DNA from: Mesorhizobium shangrilense
GTDB taxonomy: Bacteria > Pseudomonadota > Alphaproteobacteria > Rhizobiales > Rhizobiaceae
Assembly: GCF_040537815.1 (NCBI RefSeq)
Contig: NZ_JBEWSZ010000011.1
Coordinates: 1 to 64,000 of the forward strand
DNA length: 64,000 nt
Direction of reading: 5' to 3'
In this document: positions 26,397 through 35,172 of the stretch, piece by piece
How the letters are laid out: each line of letters starts with the position of its first letter
Position numbering within the stretch: position 1 is the stretch's first letter
Notes under the pieces: generated by a model
The model's input: only the letters and a program-made list of their open reading frames with translations
What the model was told of the DNA's origin: nothing
Database searches by the model: none
Made by a program: the position numbers and the translations under genes

Positions 26397-27275
26397 GTGA
26401 CCAAAGGCTGGAAACTGTACGACAAGCGATTGGCCTGGGCCCTTGTCGCGCCGGCGCTGCTGCTTCTGCTTCTGCTCCTGCTGCTGCCGATCCTGATGAT
26501 GACGGTCTATACCTTCTTCACCTTCGTCACGGCCGGCGTCGAGCAGGCGTCGCTGACCTTTGACAACTGGAAGGAATTCCTCACCGACAGCTACTATCAC
26601 GGCTTCCTTTTGAAGACCGTGCGCGTCGGCGTCATCACGGCGGTGATCTGCGGTGTCGTCGGTTATTTCCCGGCCTATTTCATCTGGGCCACGACCTTCC
26701 GGCACAAATGGCTGCTGTTGCTGCTGTTGATCGTGCCGTTCTGGATAAGCTTCACCATCCGTACATTTTCCTGGATCCATATCCTGGGCGAACAGGGGCT
26801 GATCAATGTCGTGCTCATCAGGCTCGGCGTGATCAACGAGCCGCTGCCGATGCTCTACACCGAGGGCGCCGTCATCATGGGGCTGCTGCATTTCCTGCTG
26901 CCCTACATGATCCTCAACGTCTATGTCAGCCTGGAAAGCATCGACCGCACGCTGATCGCCGCCGCCCGCTCGATGGGCTGCACCAGCGCCCAGGCTTTTC
27001 GCGAGGTCACCCTGCCGCTGTCGCTGCCGGGGCTCGGCGCCGGGCTGCTGCTCTGCTTCGTCTTGGCCGCCGGCAGCTATGTGACGCCGCAGCTTCTGGG
27101 CGGCAGCCGCGACGCGCTGTTCGGCAATCTGATCTACGACACCATCATGAGCCAGCTGAACTGGCCGATGGGCGCCACGCTGTCCATCGTGCTGTTCGTC
27201 CTGCTCGGCGCGGTTGCCGCCGCCTACAGCCGCTATATGGGCCTGTCCCAGATCATGAAGGGCCTCAGTGCATGA
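26397..27275 (+). CDS. Polyamine-type ABC transporter permease (PotB-like)
   Basis: 292 residues with six membrane spans; the first contains an almost pure leucine run (LLLLLLLLLPIL). Permease loop EAA: AAARSMGCTSAQAFREVTLPLSLPG near residue 190. GTG start at 26397; no strong ribosome site, so the start is not certain. First gene of a four-gene operon of the PotBCDA type for spermidine, putrescine or similar cations. Confidence 0.88.
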   Translation: MTKGWKLYDKRLAWALVAPALLLLLLLLLLPILMMTVYTFFTFVTAGVEQASLTFDNWKEFLTDSYYHGFLLKTVRVGVITAVICGVVGYFPAYFIWATTFRHKWLLLLLLIVPFWISFTIRTFSWIHILGEQGLINVVLIRLGVINEPLPMLYTEGAVIMGLLHFLLPYMILNVYVSLESIDRTLIAAARSMGCTSAQAFREVTLPLSLPGLGAGLLLCFVLAAGSYVTPQLLGGSRDALFGNLIYDTIMSQLNWPMGATLSIVLFVLLGAVAAAYSRYMGLSQIMKGLSA

Positions 27276-27288
27276 AGGATCTGGGCGC

Positions 27289-28113
27289 ATGACGGCCGTA
27301 CATCACGACCGCGAAGGCAGATGGGCCTGGCGGCTGACCGGCTTCGTCACGATCTGCGTCTACATCTTCATGTTCGCGCCGATCATCGCCACCGTCGTTT
27401 TGTCCTTCAACGATTCCATGTTCGGCGGCTTTCCGATGACCGGCGTCAGTCTGCGCTGGTATGCCAAGTTGCTGACCAACGAGCCGGTGCTTGCCGCCTT
27501 CCAGACATCGATGTGGATTGCGCTGGTGACGGCGGCGGTGACGACGCTGATCGGCATCATGACGGCCTTCGCGCTGGTCCGCTTCGAGTTCGCCGGCAAG
27601 CAGGCGATCAACACGCTGGTCATCCTGCCCGCGCTGGTGCCCGAGACGATCCTCGGCGTCGGCCTGCTGGTGATGATCAAATCGATCGACCAGCCGCGCT
27701 CGATGCTGCTGCTGATCCTCGGCCACATCCTGCTCACCTTGCCCTATGTGGTGCTGATCGTGCAGGCACGCATGGTCGGCATCAAGCGCTCCTATGAGGA
27801 AGCCGCTTTGTCGCTCGGCGCGTCGCGGCTGTCGACCTTCCGCGAGATCACGCTGCCGCTGCTCATCCCCGCCGTGCTGGCCAGCGTGCTGCTCGCCTTC
27901 ACCATCTCCTTCGACAACACTTCGGCCAGCCTGTTCTGGCGCCCCGCCGGCGTCGAGACCATGCCGACGCAGATACTGTCCATGCTCAAGATCTCGATCA
28001 GCCCCGAGGTCAACGCGCTGGGCACCGTCATGATCCTGGTGACGGTCGGCATTCCCTTGATAGGCGGGCTCATCCTGCAAAGCCTCACCCGGTTCAGAAA
28101 AAAAGCAACGTAA
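27289..28113 (+). CDS. Polyamine-type ABC transporter permease (PotC-like)
   Basis: 274 residues, six membrane spans, EAA loop EEAALSLGASRLSTFREITLPLLIP near residue 165. Start ATG 27289 (MTAVHHDRE) is preceded by AAGGA; an earlier ATG overlaps the preceding gene. Second permease of the pair, 13 bases after PotB-like stop. Confidence 0.88.
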   Translation: MTAVHHDREGRWAWRLTGFVTICVYIFMFAPIIATVVLSFNDSMFGGFPMTGVSLRWYAKLLTNEPVLAAFQTSMWIALVTAAVTTLIGIMTAFALVRFEFAGKQAINTLVILPALVPETILGVGLLVMIKSIDQPRSMLLLILGHILLTLPYVVLIVQARMVGIKRSYEEAALSLGASRLSTFREITLPLLIPAVLASVLLAFTISFDNTSASLFWRPAGVETMPTQILSMLKISISPEVNALGTVMILVTVGIPLIGGLILQSLTRFRKKAT

Positions 28114-28128
28114 AATGGGAGAACTGCA

Positions 28129-29271
28129 ATGAAACTGACCAACGGCAAAAGACTGGAGCGGCTTGGCGACCGCTACGCCAACGGCGACATCAGCCGGCGC
28201 TCGTTCCTGGGCCTGACGGCCGCGGCGGCCGCCGCCACCGGACTGTCCATGCCCTGGATGGGACGCGCGCTGGCCGCCGTCTCGGAAGTGCGCTTCGACG
28301 GCTGGGGCGGCGTGGTGCAGGAGGCCATCGATAAATACGCCTTCCAGCCCTATACTGCGAAATCCAGCATCAAGGTCGTGCAGGGCACGTTCGGCGACGA
28401 GGACGAGATCATCACCAAGATCAAGACCTCGAAGCCCGGCGACTTCCAGGTCATCCATTCGTCCGGCGTCAACTACTACATCAAATACGTCAATGCCGGC
28501 TTCAACTCGGAGATCAACGAGGCCAACATCCCCAACATGGCGAATGTGCTGACCGCCATGATCGATCCGTTCCGCAAGATCACGCCGAAGCTGTCGGCCG
28601 TGCCCTACGACTACGGCACCACCGGCATCGCATACAACACCAAGGTGATCTCGCCCGACGAAGCCAAGGAAAAGGGCGCCAACCTGCTCACCGACAAGAA
28701 ATATGCCGGCAAGATCGGCGGCTATGCCGACATGACCACGCGCGTCTGGTACGCCGCGCTGCAGACCAAGCAGGACCCCAACAACATCCAGGACATGGAT
28801 GCGGTCTGGGCCAAGGTGCGCGAGACGCGCGACCTCGCCAAGAAGTTCTGGAGCTCCGGCGCCGAGCTGATGGACCTGTTGTCGAGGAACGAGATCGTGG
28901 TCACCGACGCCTGGTCGGGCCGCGTCGCCGCCCTGCAGCAGCAGGGCCAGCCGATCGGCTATCTCGACCCCGCAGGTTCCTATGCCTGGATGGAGGACAT
29001 GCTGATCCTCAAGGGCTCGCCGATGGCCGAATGCGAGGAACTGATCAATTTCATGCTCGACCCGGCCACCTCGATCGCCGTTGCCGAGGGCCAGAACTAT
29101 CCGCCCTCGCTCGACCCGACCAAGGTGAAGCTGACCGACAAGATCGCCGCCCTGCCCGCCTTCGATCCCACCGGATCGATGAAGTCGCTGACCTACGCCG
29201 ATCCGCTCTACTGGGCAAAGAACGAGGACGCCTGGAACAAGCAATGGGACAGGGTGTCCAAAGGTGCATGA
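28129..29271 (+). CDS. Polyamine-type ABC transporter substrate-binding protein (PotD-like)
   Basis: 380 residues. N-terminal twin-arginine signal (SRRSFLGLTAAAAAATG, residues 23-39), so export is probably by Tat. The mature part has the PotD/SBP_bac_8 fold: VSEVRFDGWGGVVQEAIDK, AVPYDYGTTGIAYN, YLDPAGSYAWMEDM. Overlaps the ATPase gene by 8 bases. Polyamine residues of PotD cannot be aligned securely, so the ligand may be another amine or a small organic solute. Confidence 0.88.
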   Translation: MKLTNGKRLERLGDRYANGDISRRSFLGLTAAAAAATGLSMPWMGRALAAVSEVRFDGWGGVVQEAIDKYAFQPYTAKSSIKVVQGTFGDEDEIITKIKTSKPGDFQVIHSSGVNYYIKYVNAGFNSEINEANIPNMANVLTAMIDPFRKITPKLSAVPYDYGTTGIAYNTKVISPDEAKEKGANLLTDKKYAGKIGGYADMTTRVWYAALQTKQDPNNIQDMDAVWAKVRETRDLAKKFWSSGAELMDLLSRNEIVVTDAWSGRVAALQQQGQPIGYLDPAGSYAWMEDMLILKGSPMAECEELINFMLDPATSIAVAEGQNYPPSLDPTKVKLTDKIAALPAFDPTGSMKSLTYADPLYWAKNEDAWNKQWDRVSKGA

Positions 29272-30430
29272 CGACAAGCTCCACGAGCCCCGGCCGGTGA
29301 CGGCCGGGGTCGATCGCGGCCAGCTTGCCCAGGGCATGGAGCCCATGGGCAAGCCGGCGGTCGAGTTCCGCGACATCGATATTTTCTATGGCAAGTTCGC
29401 CGCGGTGCGGAAGTTCTCGCTGGCGATCGGCAAGGGCAGCTTCGTCACGCTGCTCGGGCCTTCCGGCTGCGGCAAGACGACGATCCTGCGCTCGATCGCC
29501 GGCCTCGTCGACATTTCCAGCGGCCAGATCTCGATCGGCGGCAAGCGTGTCGACGACATCCCGATCTACAAGCGCAACATCGGCCTGGTGTTCCAGAACT
29601 ATGCGCTGTTTCCCCACAAGAACGTCTTCGACAATGTCGCCTTCGGCCTGAAATACCGCAACGTGCCCAAAGCCGAGATCGTCAGGCGGGTCGGCAAGGC
29701 GCTGGAGATGGTGCGGCTTCCCGGCAGCGAGAAGAAGCTGCCGTCGCAGCTTTCCGGCGGCCAGCAGCAGCGCATCGCGCTGGCCCGCGCCATCGTCTTC
29801 GAACCGGAAGTGCTGCTGCTGGACGAGCCCCTGTCGGCGCTCGACGCCAATATGCGCGAGGACATGCGCGTCGAGATCAAGAAAATCCAGAAAGAGACTG
29901 GAATCACAGCGATTTTCGTGACGCATGACCAGGAGGAAGCCCTGTCCATGTCCGACCGCATCGTGGTGATGAATGCCGGCGTGGTCGAGCAGATTGGCAC
30001 GCCCGGCGAGGTCTACGACCGGCCGGCCACCGCCTTCGTCGCCAATTTCCTCGGCAAGGCCAACATGCTGCCGGGCACCGTCAGCGCGATGGACGGCGCG
30101 ATGGTGACGATCGCGCTCGCCACCGGTCACACCGTCAGGGCCGCCTCACCGAAATCCCTTGCGCCTGGCAGCGCCGTCACCGTCGTCGTCCGTCCGCAAA
30201 AGCTGACGGTCTGCGCCGCCGCCATCGCCAACCGGCTGGCGGGGCGGATCGTCTCGACCTCCTATCTTGGCGGCAACGCTGTCTACGAGATCGATATCGG
30301 CGGCAATACCCCGGTGCGCGCCAACACGCTCATCGACGGCCAGCCGCTGCGCGAGGGCGAACCGGTGGATGTCGGATTCGACCCCAAGGGATGCGTGCTT
30401 CTCGATGCGCAGGGCGTGCGGATCGAATAG
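29264..30430 (+). CDS. Polyamine-type ABC transporter ATP-binding protein (PotA-like)
   Basis: 388 residues. Walker A GPSGCGKTT, signature LSGGQQQR, Walker B LLLDEPLSALD, switch His in FVTHDQEEA, then a C-terminal TOBE-like domain (about 285-388). ATG 29264 overlaps the binding-protein stop; the internal ATG at 29336 would remove a poorly conserved extension. Its last 17 codons recur as a fragment at 34440-34490. Confidence 0.9.
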   Translation: MHDDKLHEPRPVTAGVDRGQLAQGMEPMGKPAVEFRDIDIFYGKFAAVRKFSLAIGKGSFVTLLGPSGCGKTTILRSIAGLVDISSGQISIGGKRVDDIPIYKRNIGLVFQNYALFPHKNVFDNVAFGLKYRNVPKAEIVRRVGKALEMVRLPGSEKKLPSQLSGGQQQRIALARAIVFEPEVLLLDEPLSALDANMREDMRVEIKKIQKETGITAIFVTHDQEEALSMSDRIVVMNAGVVEQIGTPGEVYDRPATAFVANFLGKANMLPGTVSAMDGAMVTIALATGHTVRAASPKSLAPGSAVTVVVRPQKLTVCAAAIANRLAGRIVSTSYLGGNAVYEIDIGGNTPVRANTLIDGQPLREGEPVDVGFDPKGCVLLDAQGVRIE

Positions 30431-30548
30431 CAACGATCCCGAAAAATCACGCCGCAACAGCGGGATGACACCGGATTCGGAATCAATTCGTCCGGTCTGG
30501 CGTCGCCCGCTCCGGGGGCCTGCCGGCATGGCAAATCGGCGCGGCCGC

Positions 30549-31439
30549 CTATGAAACGCCGCTCTCGGCCAGGATGAAGCGCCGGAACGCCTTTGCCTTT
30601 CGTGGCAGTTCGGCGTCTCGGGAATAATTCAGGTAGTAGTCGTACCCCACATGCACCGCGTCCTCGAAAAGGCGTACCAGGCGCCCGGCGAGCACATCCT
30701 CCTCGATGAGTGAAGCGAAGAAGAGCGCGATCCCGTGTCCGTCGATGGCGGCTCGGCGCAAGGCGTGAGAGTCGCTCAACCGCTGCGCCGACAGCACCGC
30801 CGGCGCCGTCACGCCCTGCGTCTCCAACCAGAGCCGCCAATGCTGCAGGTCGAACTCGTAGAACAATGGTTGTTCAATCAGATTGCGCGGCGTCAGCGCA
30901 CCGTTGAGACTTGCTGGGAATGCGGGGCTGGCGACGGGCACCAGGGCGCCATCGAGCACCTTGATCTTTTCGACGCCCGGCCAGACACCCGATCCCCAGT
31001 TGATGCCGATATCGATGTTCTCCCTGCGGTGATCGGCGGGATGGTAGGAGTGGTGCAGGCGCAGGTCGATCTCCGGATGCTGCCGGACAAATGTCATCAG
31101 TCTTGGCGTCAGCCATTGCGATGAAAAATACGGCGCCACGCTGACATTCAGGATCTCGCGCCCGCCGCTGTCGGTGACGCGGTCGATAACGGCTTCCATC
31201 GTATCGAAGGCCCTGTAGACGCCGCCGAACAGCAGATCGCCGGCGTCCGTCAGGCTGTTCTTGCCCGATTTGCGTGAGACCAGCTCGACCGCCAGTTCCG
31301 TCTCGAGATTCTTGATCTGGCGGCTCACCGCTGCCTGCGTCACGCCAAGCTCGGCGGCGGCTTTCGTGAAGCTCAACGTGCGGGCCAGCGCCTCGAATGT
31401 GCGAAGCGCGGACAGGGATGGCAGTTTGCGGCGCATCAT
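30549..31439 (-). CDS. LysR-family transcriptional regulator (GcvA-like)
   Basis: 296 residues from ATG 31439 (MMRRKLPSLSALRTFEA). HTH: TLSFTKAAAELGVTQAAVSRQIKNLE. LPSLxALRxFEAxAR and QLSFTKAAxELxVTQ are trademarks of the GcvA/AmpR-type LysR subgroup, often linked to amino-acid metabolism. Divergent from the ornithine-cyclodeaminase-family gene, which it likely controls. Confidence 0.9.
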   Translation of the reverse strand: MMRRKLPSLSALRTFEALARTLSFTKAAAELGVTQAAVSRQIKNLETELAVELVSRKSGKNSLTDAGDLLFGGVYRAFDTMEAVIDRVTDSGGREILNVSVAPYFSSQWLTPRLMTFVRQHPEIDLRLHHSYHPADHRRENIDIGINWGSGVWPGVEKIKVLDGALVPVASPAFPASLNGALTPRNLIEQPLFYEFDLQHWRLWLETQGVTAPAVLSAQRLSDSHALRRAAIDGHGIALFFASLIEEDVLAGRLVRLFEDAVHVGYDYYLNYSRDAELPRKAKAFRRFILAESGVS

Positions 31440-31553
31440 CGACCATAACTTGAAATCATGCAGCTGCAAATAAAGTCGTTTTCCTTGATCCGCTAAATGA
31501 TTTTGTCTGCCTCCATAACAGCAGGACACCCTGCCGGGCACTGGAGTGAAGGC

Positions 31554-32561
31554 ATGAACATATCAAACGCAACCGGGGTGCGGAAAAGCGCGGCCGAGAT
31601 CGCCAAGGGCGATATGGACGTCCTCATCCTCAGCGAACAGGACGTCGTGCGGCTGCTCGATCTCAACCAGTTGATCGACGGCCTCGCCGAGGGTTTTCGC
31701 GCGATCGCCGATGGCAGGGTCCAGTCGCCGGACAGGCCGGAAATCACGGTGCCGGGAAAAGGCTTCTCGCTGTCGATGCCCGCCTGGCAGGAAGGCATGA
31801 GCATCGCCGTCAAGATCGTCAATGTCTTCGAGGACAATCTCGAACTGGATCTGCCGAACCACCTGGCGCTGATCAACCTCTTCGACCCGGCAACGGGCGC
31901 TCCGCTCTGCATCATGGACGGGACGTATATCACCGGCATTCGAACCGCCGCGTCAGCGGTTCTGTCGGTCAGGGAACTCGCCCGCCAGGATGCGCGCACC
32001 GTCACCCTTGTTGGAGCGGGCGTGCAGGGTCGCGAGCATCTGCGCCTCCTGCCGCTTGTCCGCGACTTCGACGAGATCCGCATCGCTTCGCTTCACTATG
32101 AAGACGCGGAGAAGCTGGCCCGGTTGGACCCCCGCGCCGTGGCGGTCAGGGATGTCGAGGCGGCCGTCAGGACCTCCGACGTCGTGTGCCTGGCCAGCCA
32201 TTCCTACACGCCCGTCATCGACGCCGAATGGATCAGGCAAGGCACGCATGTTTCCTCGGTCGGCTACGCCCCGCCCCAGGGCGAACTGCCGCTGGAGCTG
32301 ATCGCGATCGCGCGGCTGTTCGTCGAAACCACGGAAGCGTTCAAGGCGCCACCGGTTGGCTGCGCGGAACTCGCCAGGATCGATCCCCGTGAAGCCACGC
32401 TGCTTGGAGACATGCTGACCGGCCGCAAGGCCGGCCGGCAAACGGCGGATGAGATCACCGTCTACAAGGCGATGGGCATCGCCATGGAGGACATGGTCGC
32501 CGCGCACATCGCCTACAGCCGCGCCCGCGCGCAAAAAGCCGGGCAGATCGTTGTGCTCTGA
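31554..32561 (+). CDS. Ornithine cyclodeaminase / mu-crystallin family protein
   Basis: 335 residues from ATG 31554 (GTGAAGG upstream). Rossmann motif LVGAGVQGREHLR near residue 155; the conserved N-terminal region SMPAWQEGMSIAVKIVNVF carries the Lys and Arg side chains that hold the substrate in this family. Members deaminate ornithine or alanine, reduce ketimines, or act as EutC in ectoine clusters. It stands between a divergent LysR gene and a LivK-like binding protein, so a role in catabolism of an imported amino acid or imino acid is likely. Confidence 0.85.
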   Translation: MNISNATGVRKSAAEIAKGDMDVLILSEQDVVRLLDLNQLIDGLAEGFRAIADGRVQSPDRPEITVPGKGFSLSMPAWQEGMSIAVKIVNVFEDNLELDLPNHLALINLFDPATGAPLCIMDGTYITGIRTAASAVLSVRELARQDARTVTLVGAGVQGREHLRLLPLVRDFDEIRIASLHYEDAEKLARLDPRAVAVRDVEAAVRTSDVVCLASHSYTPVIDAEWIRQGTHVSSVGYAPPQGELPLELIAIARLFVETTEAFKAPPVGCAELARIDPREATLLGDMLTGRKAGRQTADEITVYKAMGIAMEDMVAAHIAYSRARAQKAGQIVVL

Positions 32562-32642
32562 ACGGTCAGGACGTCTCGCTTCATCGCCGGGTGCATCCGG
32601 CCCCTGTTGCCATCCCATAACCATGAGCCGGAGGAGAATCCA

Positions 32643-33740
32643 ATGCGTTTTCGATCACTATTGCTGGCGACAACTGCCCTTGCATTGAGCGCTGGGGCGG
32701 CCTTCGCGGACATTCGCATCGCCGTCGTCGGACCGATGACCGGTCCTAACGCGAGTTTTGGCGATCAGTTGAAGGCCGGCGCGGCGGCAGCGGCCGACGA
32801 CATCAATTCCCATGGCGGAATTGGCGGCGAGAAAATCGAGATCGTCGTCGCCGACGATGCATGCGATCCTAGGCAGGCGGTGTCCGTGGCCAACAAGCTG
32901 ATTGCCGATGGCATCACCTTCGTGAACGGACATTTCTGCTCCGGCGCGACCCTTCCGGCCTCTGAGGTCTACGAAGAATCCGGTGTGGTCAGCCTGACGG
33001 TGTCGACCAATCCCCAGATCACCGAGCGCGGTTTCAAGTCGATCTTCCGCATCGGCGGCCGGGACGACCAGCAAGGGCCGACGGCGTCGCACTACATCCT
33101 GAAACATTTCCTCGGCAGGAAGATCGCCATCATCGACGACAAGTCGGCGTTTGGCGCCGGACTTACGGCAGAAGTGAAAAGCGCGCTGACGGCGGCCGGC
33201 CAGCCCATAGTCATGGAAGCCCGCATCAATGCCGGGGAGAAGGACTATTCGGCACTGATCACGCGTCTGAAAGAAGCCGGCACGGAGGTGGTCTACTTTG
33301 GCGGCTATCATGCCGAAGCCGGCCTGATCATGCGGCAATCCGCCGACCTTGGCCTCAAGCTGACCCTGTTTGGCGGCGATCCGCTGTCCTCCAGCGAGTT
33401 TGTCGCCATTGCCGGCGCCACCGCCGAGGGCACGCTGTTCACCTTCGGACCGGACCCGCGAAAGAACCCCGAGGCGGGTGCCGCTGTCGATGCCATGCGA
33501 AAGCGCGGCATCGAGCCCCAGGGATGGGCGCTCTATTCCTACGGCATCATCCAGACTTTCGCACAGGCCCTTGGCAAGGCTGGCTCGACGGACCCTCAAG
33601 CCGTTGCCGAGGCCCTGCGCCAGGGAAGCTTCGAAACCGTGCTCGGCACGGTCAAGTTCGATGCCAAAGGCGACAACCAGGCGCCGGGATTCGTCGTCTA
33701 CAAATGGTCCGGCGGCCAGGCCGACTACGCCCGGGACTGA
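32643..33740 (+). CDS. Branched-chain amino-acid ABC transporter substrate-binding protein (LivK-like), orphan
   Basis: 365 residues from ATG 32643 (CGGAGGAG upstream). Signal peptide ends AFA, then a type I periplasmic fold of the Leu/Ile/Val group (IRIAVVGPMTGPNASFGDQLKAGAAAAADDIN; NGHFCSGATLPASEVYEE). It is followed by no permease or ATPase in the window, so it must serve a transporter encoded elsewhere. 81 bases after the cyclodeaminase-family gene, likely one operon. Confidence 0.9.
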   Translation: MRFRSLLLATTALALSAGAAFADIRIAVVGPMTGPNASFGDQLKAGAAAAADDINSHGGIGGEKIEIVVADDACDPRQAVSVANKLIADGITFVNGHFCSGATLPASEVYEESGVVSLTVSTNPQITERGFKSIFRIGGRDDQQGPTASHYILKHFLGRKIAIIDDKSAFGAGLTAEVKSALTAAGQPIVMEARINAGEKDYSALITRLKEAGTEVVYFGGYHAEAGLIMRQSADLGLKLTLFGGDPLSSSEFVAIAGATAEGTLFTFGPDPRKNPEAGAAVDAMRKRGIEPQGWALYSYGIIQTFAQALGKAGSTDPQAVAEALRQGSFETVLGTVKFDAKGDNQAPGFVVYKWSGGQADYARD

Positions 33741-33807
33741 CCTTGCAATTGGCACGTTGCGCCGGGACCGGTTGCTCCCAACCCGACAGGCGAAGGTGCC
33801 GATGCCC

Positions 33808-33836
33808 CTGCGATGGCGGATATCCCGCCATCGCAG
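33808..33836 (+). terminator. Hairpin downstream of the LivK-like gene
   Basis: A perfect 12-base stem (CTGCGATGGCGG / CCGCCATCGCAG) with loop ATATC lies 67 bases after the binding-protein stop. No T-run follows, so it is either an inefficient terminator or an RNA 3' end stabiliser. Confidence 0.55.
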
Positions 33837-33908
33837 GTATCTCGCATAACCGATAGCCAGGGACCCAGGTGAGGCTTGGCGAGCGGCGTGCAGCTCGTGA
33901 AAGAACCC

Positions 33909-34433
33909 ATGTCCGCACAGCTTATCTTTGATCTTGCACCGCTTGGCTCCGTCGTGCGCTATTTCGACGGTGCCCCTCGCCCGGCCTCCCAATTCGGCGG
34001 CAAGTTGGCCGCATGGCGTAGCAACAATGGCGACGGTCGCCTCGTCCACAGGTTTGGCGCCCGGCGGATCGGCGACAATATGGTGCCCGCCGGCATCGTG
34101 CTGCAGCGTGGAAAACTCGACACCGACGGCCCTGTCATCATGGTGCTGCGCCAGACCTTTTCGGTGGCGAGCCGGTTGCTGTTCGAGGTTGTGGAGCCTC
34201 CGGCAATCGGCTCGGTCCGCGTTGTCGACCGCGTCGACGCGGATGCCGAGCTTCTTCACCTGGCAGCCGATCGTGCTGGCGCCGAAGACTGGCGCGCCTG
34301 CAATCCACATCGCCGCGCGTTTCTTGATGAAGTCACAGCGACCAGATGGCGACCGATCTGGTCGGGTCCGGGCAGCCGCCAGGGATTGCCGCCAAAACGG
34401 CCCAGGCTGCAGGCTGACTGGCCGGACGGCTGA
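33909..34433 (+). CDS. Hypothetical protein, conserved-looking
   Basis: 174 residues from ATG 33909 (GTGAAAGAACC upstream). Starts MSAQLIFDLAPLGSVVRYFDG and has VIMVLRQTFSVASRLLFEVVE and SVRVVDRVDADAELLHLAADRAGAEDW, which read like a folded, non-secreted protein with no membrane span or known motif. I do not recognise the family; the C-terminal ~25 residues are Pro/Arg/Trp-rich and may be a degraded end. It is followed directly by the PotA-tail fragment. Confidence 0.5.
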   Translation: MSAQLIFDLAPLGSVVRYFDGAPRPASQFGGKLAAWRSNNGDGRLVHRFGARRIGDNMVPAGIVLQRGKLDTDGPVIMVLRQTFSVASRLLFEVVEPPAIGSVRVVDRVDADAELLHLAADRAGAEDWRACNPHRRAFLDEVTATRWRPIWSGPGSRQGLPPKRPRLQADWPDG

Positions 34434-34496
34434 ATGATTGGATTCGACCCCAAGGGATGCGTGTTTCTCGATGCGCAGGGTGTGCGGATCAGTTAG
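34434..34496 (+). pseudogene. Duplicated 3' end of a PotA-like ATPase gene
   Basis: Bases 34440-34490 match 30374-30424, the end of the PotA-like gene, at 49 of 51 positions. In frame it reads MIGFDPKGCVFLDAQGVRIS then stop, against GFDPKGCVLLDAQGVRIE in the intact gene. The match begins within the last codons only, so this is a fragment left by recombination or duplication and not a gene. The sequence to 34636 holds nothing else recognisable. Confidence 0.8.
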
Positions 34497-34636
34497 ATCG
34501 GGTATCGTCGGCTGAACGACCGCGACCGCGGAACGGCGTCGACGGCCTTGCTGCGCCTTGTGGGGCCGGACTGTCTCGGTGTCGCAGCGCTGGAATCCGG
34601 CTTGCAAAAACCGCCCTTTGAGGTCAGCCTGAGCGC

Positions 34637-35044
34637 ATGATGGCTCGGTTGTCGCCAAGACACGTCTTCGCGTTGCTGCTCGCGGTGTTCGTCACCGTTG
34701 GCGTGAGCATGTCCGCCGTCCAGGCCAGCACCATGGCAGTGAACATGACCATGGCGCTCAAAGCCGGCATGGCCATGGCCTCCGAAACGGGCATGACCAC
34801 GCCCGGCATGGGCGCGGCTGACGACAGCGACTGCAAGGCATGTGTCAAGGGCACCGGCGACAACGGAAATCCGATGCATTGTCCCCGGACCTGCATTGCT
34901 CCGGTACTCGCGGTGCTGCCGCTCGAATTCGCTGTCATGAGCGCGGTTCGGGCACCGCTGCCATCAGCGCTGCCGACGCCGTTCCTTCATGGGCGAAATT
35001 CCCTCCCCGACCCATTCCCTCCCAAATCCATCGATCTCGTCTGA
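34637..35044 (+). CDS. Small secreted/membrane Met-rich protein of the copper cluster
   Basis: 135 residues. Hydrophobic N-terminal signal or anchor (VFALLLAVFVTVGVSMSAV), then a Met-rich patch (MAVNMTMALKAGMAMASETGMTTPGM) and four Cys in CKAC and CPRTC. Met-rich and Cys pairs suggest Cu(I) handling. It stands directly upstream of a multicopper oxidase and a DUF411 protein, which supports a role in periplasmic copper tolerance. Family not recognised with certainty (some likeness to DUF2946-type proteins). Confidence 0.65.
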   Translation: MMARLSPRHVFALLLAVFVTVGVSMSAVQASTMAVNMTMALKAGMAMASETGMTTPGMGAADDSDCKACVKGTGDNGNPMHCPRTCIAPVLAVLPLEFAVMSAVRAPLPSALPTPFLHGRNSLPDPFPPKSIDLV

Positions 35045-35172
35045 CGCGGCTTCAGCCGTCCCGCGGCTGATGTCTGGCGTTTGATCGCCGCTGGCGCTTT
35101 GCGCAAGCGAGCGCGGACAGCAATTCGACGTCGAGAGGTTCGCCGTCGATCGAGATCGCAAAGGAATTGAGA

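Noticed and set aside
26181..27290. Long minus-strand frame of 369 codons across the PotB-like gene
   Set aside because: Antisense shadow of a clear permease gene, Gln/Asp/His-rich. Only its last 63 codons, outside the permease gene, show LacI likeness and are listed separately.
27265..29376. 703-codon minus-strand frame
   Set aside because: Antisense to PotC- and PotD-like genes; Gly/Asp/His-rich with no domain.
32658..34658. 666-codon minus-strand frame antisense to the LivK-like gene
   Set aside because: Shadow frame caused by GC-rich codon bias; the plus-strand gene has signal peptide, ribosome site and clear family match.
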